DNA of 11,876 nt from Ruminococcaceae bacterium UBA3220 (GTDB taxonomy: Bacteria > Bacillota > Clostridia > Oscillospirales > Acutalibacteraceae). Shown in pieces: positions 8,009 through 11,876 of this stretch (the first letter of the stretch is position 1; each line of letters opens with the position of its first letter). The notes under the pieces are model-generated. The model searched no databases. It was not told where the DNA came from and was given only the letters and a program-made list of their open reading frames with translations. The stretch is from contig DEWC01000019.1 in the NCBI GenBank assembly GCA_002363095.1, positions 3,066 to 14,941 of the forward strand, in the 5' to 3' direction. A program made the translations under genes and the position numbers.

Positions 8009-8695
8009 ATGAAAACACTTATTATCATTCCCGCCTATAACGAGGCGCAGAATATTGAAAGGGTCGTTGATAATCTGATTGGCGGCTATCCGCAATACGA
8101 TTATCTCGTCGTAAACGACGGCTCGAGCGATAACACCGCCGAAATATGCAAAAAAAGGGGATATCGCTTTGTATCTCACCCTGTGAATTTAGGACTTGCC
8201 GGGGCTTTTCGTACAGGGATGATGTATGCCCGGCGCCACGATTATGACTGCGCTATCCAGTTTGACGGAGACGGCCAGCATGACCCAGCTTATATTGAGG
8301 CGATGATAATGGAGATAGAGGCCGGCGCCGATATAGTGATAGGGTCAAGATTTGTAACCGAAAAAAAGCCGTTAACCGCCCGAATGATAGGGAACAATCT
8401 TATTGAAGGCTGTATCATTCTTACAACCGGAAAAAAGATAAAAGACCCGACTTCCGGAATGAGAATGTTTAATAAAAAGATGATAAAAGAATTAGCCGAT
8501 GCGGTTGATTTGGGGCCCGAGCCGGATACGATGGCGCTTCTATACCGAAAGGGCGCAAACATAAAGGAAATACAGGTAAAAATAAACGAGCGGATAGCGG
8601 GAGAGAGTTATCTCACCGCCGCGAAATCGCTTAATTATATGTTGCGGATGATTAACTCCATTTTGTTCTTACAATGGTTCAGAAAGGGTGATTGA
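8009..8695 (+). CDS. DPM1-like family 2 glycosyltransferase (polyprenyl-phosphate sugar synthase type)
   Basis: This 228-residue GT-A transferase resembles dolichyl-/polyprenyl-phosphate mannose or glucose synthases, which move a sugar from a nucleotide onto polyprenyl phosphate on the cytosolic side. Motifs in order are IIIPAYNEAQNI (5-16), VVNDGSSDNT (34-43), NLGLAGAFRTGM (60-71), the metal site DGDGQHD (86-92), and IGSRF followed by DPTSGMRMFNKK. The protein ends soon after the catalytic domain and lacks the C-terminal helices of longer relatives. The start ATG 8009 has AAAGG (7994-7998) upstream; a start at 7961 would add 16 residues that overlap the LicD gene and has no good site. It is followed after one base by a DUF2304 gene, a common pairing. 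The sugar is unknown. Confidence 0.93.
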   Translation: MKTLIIIPAYNEAQNIERVVDNLIGGYPQYDYLVVNDGSSDNTAEICKKRGYRFVSHPVNLGLAGAFRTGMMYARRHDYDCAIQFDGDGQHDPAYIEAMIMEIEAGADIVIGSRFVTEKKPLTARMIGNNLIEGCIILTTGKKIKDPTSGMRMFNKKMIKELADAVDLGPEPDTMALLYRKGANIKEIQVKINERIAGESYLTAAKSLNYMLRMINSILFLQWFRKGD

Positions 8696-8696
8696 T

Positions 8697-9029
8697 ATGT
8701 CAAATCTTCAAATTGTGCTTTTGTGCGTTTCGCTTTTAACGGTCGTTTCTTTGATGCTTAAAATCAAAAAATCGCAATTTCTTATAGGTGACTCAATATT
8801 TTGGGTGTTCTTTTCGATTTTAATCATGATAATGGCGATTTTCCCGAAACTCACCTCGCTGTGTTCGGAATTGCTTGGATTTGAATCCCCCTCAAACTTT
8901 ATATTCGTAGTCTTTATTTTCCTTCTGCTTGTTAAGGTGTTCACATTAAATCTCGGAATTACAAGGCTTGAAACAAAACTTCAAAAATTAGTGAGCGAAT
9001 TAGCGCTTAAAGAAAACGAAGATAAATAA
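8697..9029 (+). CDS. DUF2304 family small membrane protein
   Basis: This 110-residue protein has three hydrophobic helices (about 3-20, 31-49 and 65-83) and a C-terminal amphipathic, coiled-coil-like stretch (about residues 88-108, LETKLQKLVSELALKENED). The pattern and size match DUF2304, a family often encoded directly after DPM1-like GT2 genes. No catalytic motif is visible. A likely job is to anchor or assist the soluble GT2 just upstream, or to help its polyprenyl-phosphate sugar reach the other side of the membrane; this is inference from pairing and topology. The start ATG 8697 has AAAGGGTG (8683-8690) six bases upstream. GTG 8688 would overlap the previous gene by eight bases and lose that site. 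It is the last gene before the cluster terminator. Confidence 0.85.
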   Translation: MSNLQIVLLCVSLLTVVSLMLKIKKSQFLIGDSIFWVFFSILIMIMAIFPKLTSLCSELLGFESPSNFIFVVFIFLLLVKVFTLNLGITRLETKLQKLVSELALKENEDK

Positions 9030-9035
9030 AAAAAG

Positions 9036-9074
9036 AAAACTGCAATCTCAAAATGAACAGAGGTTGCAGTTTTT
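9036..9074. terminator. Bidirectional terminator between the glycan cluster and the amidase gene
   Basis: AAAACTGCAATCT (9036-9048) pairs with AGGTTGCAGTTTT (9061-9073) over 13 bp with one G-U pair, and one more C-G pair narrows the loop to about 10 bases. Runs of A on the left and T on the right give a U-tract on both strands. The hairpin sits between the end of the plus-strand cluster (stop at 9027-9029) and the end of the minus-strand amidase (stop at 9088-9090), so it can end both convergent transcripts. Confidence 0.9.
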
Positions 9075-9087
9075 GTATGTCTTAATA

Positions 9088-10470
9088 TTATTCAGGTTCA
9101 CCGTGGTCGGGTTCGGGCGGTACAAATACCGGATTTATGAGGTTTTTAAGTTCCGCGTTCATAAGCACCTTTGCAACATGGCAGCGCTGAGCCTTATATC
9201 GGGGTCCGAGTGTCGCGTTTGCGTATCCGCTCAAAAGCCCCTTGTCAACCGCCCAGACCATTGCGTCTTTGGCGAAATCGCTTGTTGTTTCGAAATCAGA
9301 GAAATTCATGGCGGTGGTATTCTCGGTAGCAACATCAAGTCCTAAATAATCCTTTGCGTAGTTATAAAGAATTGTTACCATTTGTTCGCGGGTAAGACTG
9401 TCGCCAACACCGAATTTACCGCCGTTGTAGCCGTTGATTATATGTTCGCTGTATGCCCAGTTTACGGCGGCGTTATAGTAACTCCCTTGCGATACATCGG
9501 GGAATTTGCTTTTATAATTGTAATGTGAAAGGTCAATACGCTTCATATTGGCGAGAATTACGACAAAATCCTGTCGCTGAATTGAGTTGGTCGGACCGAA
9601 GCAGCCGTTCGCATATCCGCTAATATAGCCTTTGGATTTCATATACTGTACACATTCGCTGTACCAGTCTCTGCCTAAGCATACATCGTTGAACAGCCAT
9701 TTATTGTTGTTCGTCTTAAAATAATCAAGTATTCCTTTTGCATCGGCAACGCCTAAGTTTTTAAGCTTTTGGTCGTTGCTTAGAAAGGCGTTATAATCGG
9801 AGTTGTTGTTTATAAAGGCGTGCTCGATTATAAGCCCGGGAACATGACAGCTTCTTGCCGAGTTTATAACGGTATAGTAATCCATAAGCGAGCCGTCCGG
9901 ATACCTTTCTGTTTGCGGTTTGGTAGTCGTTCTTGTAAATGTTCCGCGTTTTGATATACCGAGTGTTCCGAGCTGATTAAGGATAGATGCGCTAAGTCCC
10001 TTTCCGACGTAGTTTGCATTCGGGCACCATGTAACATTTATGGGATAATAAACCTCTGCGCCCCTTGCGTTGCTGCTTGTTCCTGAGTTACAATGTATCG
10101 AAATAAAGGCATTTGCGTGCATTTTTCCCGCATAATTACCGCGGGCTGAGAGCGGTATTTTTCCGTCCTTTTTAAGGCTTTGGCTCACTTTGTCGCTTAA
10201 ATCGTTTGTTGTTCTCGTAAGATAGACCTTAACATTCGGGTCCTTTTCGAGTTCCGCTTTGCAATAAAGCGCTATCTTTAAGTTAATTTCGCGTTCGTTT
10301 CCGCCTTTTCCGTTTCCTGCGCCTGGGTCAACACCTCCGTGCCCGGGGTCAAGAACTATAATAAGCGGATACTGCGCGTCGTACGCCTTTACCGATACCG
10401 GAGACGAAACGACAAAAATCGCCGAAAGGCAAATCAATAATGCAATAATAAGAGAAATCTTTTTCTTCAA
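9088..10470 (-). CDS. Secreted N-acetylmuramoyl-L-alanine amidase with three SLH domains
   Basis: This 460-residue exported zinc amidase cleaves the bond between muramic acid and the peptide stem of peptidoglycan. A signal peptide covers about 1-29 (KKK, hydrophobic core, cleavage after SVKA). An Amidase_3 domain follows: VLDPGHGG with His44, NEREINL with Glu59, SIHCNS with His126, and the catalytic LIIEHAF with Glu216. Three SLH domains then tether it to the wall: about 258-311 (DWYSECVQYMKSKGYISGY), 320-378 (FPDVSQGSYYN ... GDSLTREQM) and 388-450 (NFSDFETTSDFAKDAM). The TRAE-like motif is TREQ only in the second repeat. The start is uncertain: the assigned TTG (10470-10468) is 12 bases from AAGGAG (10483-10488), while in-frame CTG and ATT codons lie nearer. 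It follows a ManA-like gene after 26 bases and probably shares its promoter. Confidence 0.95.
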   Translation of the reverse strand: MKKKISLIIALLICLSAIFVVSSPVSVKAYDAQYPLIIVLDPGHGGVDPGAGNGKGGNEREINLKIALYCKAELEKDPNVKVYLTRTTNDLSDKVSQSLKKDGKIPLSARGNYAGKMHANAFISIHCNSGTSSNARGAEVYYPINVTWCPNANYVGKGLSASILNQLGTLGISKRGTFTRTTTKPQTERYPDGSLMDYYTVINSARSCHVPGLIIEHAFINNNSDYNAFLSNDQKLKNLGVADAKGILDYFKTNNNKWLFNDVCLGRDWYSECVQYMKSKGYISGYANGCFGPTNSIQRQDFVVILANMKRIDLSHYNYKSKFPDVSQGSYYNAAVNWAYSEHIINGYNGGKFGVGDSLTREQMVTILYNYAKDYLGLDVATENTTAMNFSDFETTSDFAKDAMVWAVDKGLLSGYANATLGPRYKAQRCHVAKVLMNAELKNLINPVFVPPEPDHGEPE

Positions 10471-10496
10471 AATAATCAGGTGCTCCTTAAAAAATA

Positions 10497-11018
10497 CTAT
10501 GCGTGTGCGATAATCAGTTTTCCGGTTCCGTTGATTTCAATCCGAAAATCAGCGGGAACAAAAACCGTCTCTCCTGCACTAAGGCGAAATGTTCCGCCAA
10601 AATGGGAGACGGTAAACTCACCGAGACAGGCAAATATAAGCATAAAACTGTCCTTCTCATAAAGACCTGTTCTGCCGTCAAGGGACAAACGATCTGCCGA
10701 AAAGTCCTCAGCGGAAACGAGATTTTCAACAATCCCGAACGGGTAAATCATCGCCTCTTCTTCGGGCAAATCGCCGTTTACGGAAGTTGCCGGTATGTTT
10801 GCGGCGCCGTTTTTAAACGCCGAAGTCGAAGCACCGTTTTTTCCCAATACTTCGCGCCCGTAAAAGCGTATCGCGGCTGAAAGTGTTTCCCCTTTTTGTT
10901 CGCCGTTTTTGACAACGGTTTTCGGAAAACGCGAAAGCAAAGTTTTGAGGAGTTCATAAGGATTTTGCGGTATTGCGGCTTCGTTTTCGAAGAGATTATC
11001 AGACAGAATCGGATACAT
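10497..11018 (-). CDS. Shortened mannose-6-phosphate isomerase-like (ManA-like) protein
   Basis: Type I mannose-6-phosphate isomerases interconvert mannose-6-P and fructose-6-P and are about 300-320 residues; this protein has 173. The C-terminal half (about 92-173) has the ManA end domain pattern: VENLVSAEDFSADRLSL, FMLIFACLGEFTV, LSAGETVFVPADFRIEING. Residues 33-61 (KTVVKNGEQKGETLSAAIRF onward to VLGKN) resemble the early ManA segment that reads like VVANGPLKGKTL ... ELLGK, and the protein even opens with MYP. What lies between in real enzymes, including the zinc ligands and the HPD and GTxHA-type motifs, is not seen. The frame is open throughout, with AAAGGGGTG before ATG 11018 and a good promoter, so it looks expressed rather than broken. 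It may be regulatory, sugar-phosphate binding or a decaying copy. Identity as a ManA relative is likely; enzyme activity is unlikely. Confidence 0.65.
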   Translation of the reverse strand: MYPILSDNLFENEAAIPQNPYELLKTLLSRFPKTVVKNGEQKGETLSAAIRFYGREVLGKNGASTSAFKNGAANIPATSVNGDLPEEEAMIYPFGIVENLVSAEDFSADRLSLDGRTGLYEKDSFMLIFACLGEFTVSHFGGTFRLSAGETVFVPADFRIEINGTGKLIIAHA

Positions 11019-11037
11019 AATTTCACCCCTTTAATAC

Positions 11038-11066
11038 AATATATCATAATTAAGGCGTTTTTTCAA
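11038..11066 (-). promoter_or_regulatory. Promoter of the ManA-like / amidase transcription unit
   Basis: Read on the minus strand, TTGAAA (11066-11061) and TATATT (11043-11038) are 17 bases apart, and TGA before the -10 forms an extended -10 element. The predicted start lies only about 15 bases before the ATG, so the leader is little more than the ribosome binding site. Confidence 0.75.
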
Positions 11067-11067
11067 C

Positions 11068-11096
11068 AAAAAAGTCGCTTCTTTCAAAGAAGCGAC
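11068..11096 (-). terminator. Intrinsic terminator of the secreted-protein gene
   Basis: On the minus strand, GTCGCTTCTTT pairs with AAAGAAGCGAC (hairpin 11096-11074), with the loop formed by the central bases, and a TTTTTT run follows (11073-11068). It stands about 22 bases after the stop codon of the gene at 11118-11702 and directly abuts the next promoter's -35 box. Confidence 0.88.
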
Positions 11097-11117
11097 CCTT
11101 AAACTTAATAACATATA

Positions 11118-11702
11118 TCAAGCGTCGGCATTGTCTGAGAATATCTCACTGTAAACGATGTTGTATCCGAACTTTGAATTTTCGTTTTTAACAAAAAGGG
11201 TTTTAGCCTTTAAGTTTTCGGTATCTCCGTCAAGGGATTTAACCTCAATATCGGTTACGGCGCTGACGGTTCCGTCTTCGTTAACCGAAAGTCGGATAAT
11301 ATCCGTATGCCGATACTCGGTAAAGGAGGGGATAGCGTAAACAAAGCCGGGCTTATATGCGTATTGGGGATTTAAAGCCGAAAGGTCGACAATTTCAATT
11401 CCGTACATATCGTAAACAAAACTGCAAAGTTTCGTTTCGGAAACATAGCCCTCGTCACTGACCCGCGATTTAAAACGGTTGACAGAGCAGTTTACAATAT
11501 CGTCAACATCATCGAAATCGGCACCGTAAACATAGTTGTTGTTGAGAATGTCGAGAAAAACTTTTTGGTCCGCCGAAATCGCTGTAACCGGTGTCTTTTT
11601 AGTTGCGGCCGCGGTTTTTACCGAACCGCCCGAAAAAACAACAGAGGAGAGAATAACTGCGGCACAAATGGCGCATATTGAAACAATCAGCGATTTTTTC
11701 AT
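11118..11702 (-). CDS. Secreted protein of unknown function
   Basis: This 194-residue protein has a typical Sec signal peptide (KK, then a hydrophobic stretch to about residue 22, small residues, likely cleavage near KTAAA at about 33). I do not recognise a family. The mature part is mixed alpha/beta: a likely helix after TAISADQKVFLDILNN, a KLCSFVYDMYGIEIVDL segment, then strand-like stretches FVYAIPSFTEYRH, IIRLSVNEDGTVSAVTDIEV and KFGYNIVYSEIF. There is no lipobox, no wall-sorting signal and no transmembrane anchor after the signal, so it is predicted to be released or wall-associated. I chose ATG 11702 because GGAGG lies seven bases upstream; the in-frame TTG at 11720 precedes that site and is rejected. 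It is a single-gene transcript with its own terminator. Its neighbours (wall amidase, glycan genes) suggest an envelope role, but that is weak evidence. Confidence 0.8.
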   Translation of the reverse strand: MKKSLIVSICAICAAVILSSVVFSGGSVKTAAATKKTPVTAISADQKVFLDILNNNYVYGADFDDVDDIVNCSVNRFKSRVSDEGYVSETKLCSFVYDMYGIEIVDLSALNPQYAYKPGFVYAIPSFTEYRHTDIIRLSVNEDGTVSAVTDIEVKSLDGDTENLKAKTLFVKNENSKFGYNIVYSEIFSDNADA

Positions 11703-11737
11703 ATTCTTTCCTCCGTTCAAATAGTTTGTTTAATATA

Positions 11738-11743
11738 ATTATA
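11738..11743 (-). promoter_or_regulatory. Probable -10 element of the secreted-protein gene
   Basis: The minus strand reads TATAAT at 11743-11738, about 35 bases before the ATG at 11702. The matching -35 position (11766-11761, CTATCA) is poor, so this promoter may need an activator. A separate perfect TTGACA at 11833-11828 has no good -10 at 16-18 bases. Confidence 0.5.
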
Positions 11744-11750
11744 CTCTACC

Positions 11751-11876
11751 GTAACAAAATTGATAGGTACAAATCAGTTACAAATAATTTCAGTTTTGTA
11801 ATATTTTTGAGTCCAAAGGTTACATTTTGTCAACTTTACGGCATATGTAGTGAACAACCGCGGCTGTTTGTTGCAA
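11751..11876. other. Upstream regulatory region at the right edge, no gene seen
   Basis: This stretch contains no credible coding frame. It holds two direct copies of GTTACA on the plus strand (11777-11782 and 11819-11824, 42 bases apart), a related GTAACA at 11751-11756, and an almost perfect 16-base palindrome AACAACCGCGGCTGTT at 11853-11868. These could be binding sites upstream of the weak promoter at 11738-11743. The repeats are short and the region is AT-rich, so chance is possible. Confidence 0.35.

Noticed and set aside
9064..9345. Plus-strand open frame opposite the amidase C-terminus
   Set aside because: It lies antisense to the conserved third SLH domain and starts inside the bidirectional terminator.
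10503..10880. A 125-codon plus-strand frame opposite the ManA-like gene
   Set aside because: The minus-strand frame has a promoter, ribosome binding site and recognisable family segments; the plus-strand peptide is cysteine- and lysine-rich with no such support.
1..11876. CRISPR arrays, insertion sequences, integrases, toxin-antitoxin or phage-defence genes
   Set aside because: No spaced repeat array, transposase, recombinase or defence-type protein motif was seen on either strand.

Overview
The window looks like chromosomal DNA from a low-to-moderate GC Gram-positive anaerobe of the class Clostridia. The signs are strong purine-rich ribosome binding sites, frequent TTG/GTG starts, sigma-A type promoters, a secreted amidase with three S-layer-homology (SLH) domains and clostridial-type membrane proteins. 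No ribosomal marker is present, so a finer assignment is not supported.

Left part (1-1480): the C-terminal part of a sodium/alanine symporter (AGCS family) enters from the left and ends at a strong hairpin terminator. Immediately beyond, on the minus strand, lies a decayed 3' fragment of a small membrane transporter gene that no longer has a start. It is followed by a well-formed promoter, a tRNA-Arg(ACG) with encoded CCA, and the tRNA's own terminator.

Central part (1530-9075): one apparent transcription unit of seven closely packed plus-strand genes for a cell-surface glycan. A consensus promoter with an extended -10 leads to a DUF2142 polytopic membrane protein. Then come a GT4 glycosyltransferase, a Wzx-type flippase, a rhamnosyltransferase-like GT2, a LicD-family phosphotransferase, a DPM1-like GT2 and a small DUF2304 membrane protein, closed by a bidirectional terminator. 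The picture is a lipid-linked glycan that is assembled by cytosolic transferases, flipped by the Wzx protein and further modified by LicD (a phospho-alcohol group) and by a polyprenyl-phosphate-sugar branch (DPM1-like GT2 plus DUF2304). DUF2142 may be the membrane transferase on the outer face. No initiating phosphoglycosyltransferase, nucleotide-sugar synthesis gene or attachment ligase is in the window.

Right part (9088-11876, all minus strand): a promoter at about 11038-11066 drives a two-gene unit. The first gene is a shortened mannose-6-phosphate-isomerase-like protein that seems to have lost its metal-binding core. The second is the secreted N-acetylmuramoyl-L-alanine amidase with SLH domains. 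Upstream of that promoter is a secreted protein of unknown function with its own terminator, whose T-run abuts the next promoter. The last 150 bases hold its regulatory region.

Nothing here amounts to a demonstrated new system. The most unusual items are the core-less ManA-like protein, the extracytoplasmic domain on the DUF2142 protein, the LicD and DPM1/DUF2304 modules in the glycan cluster, and the unrecorded transporter remnant.
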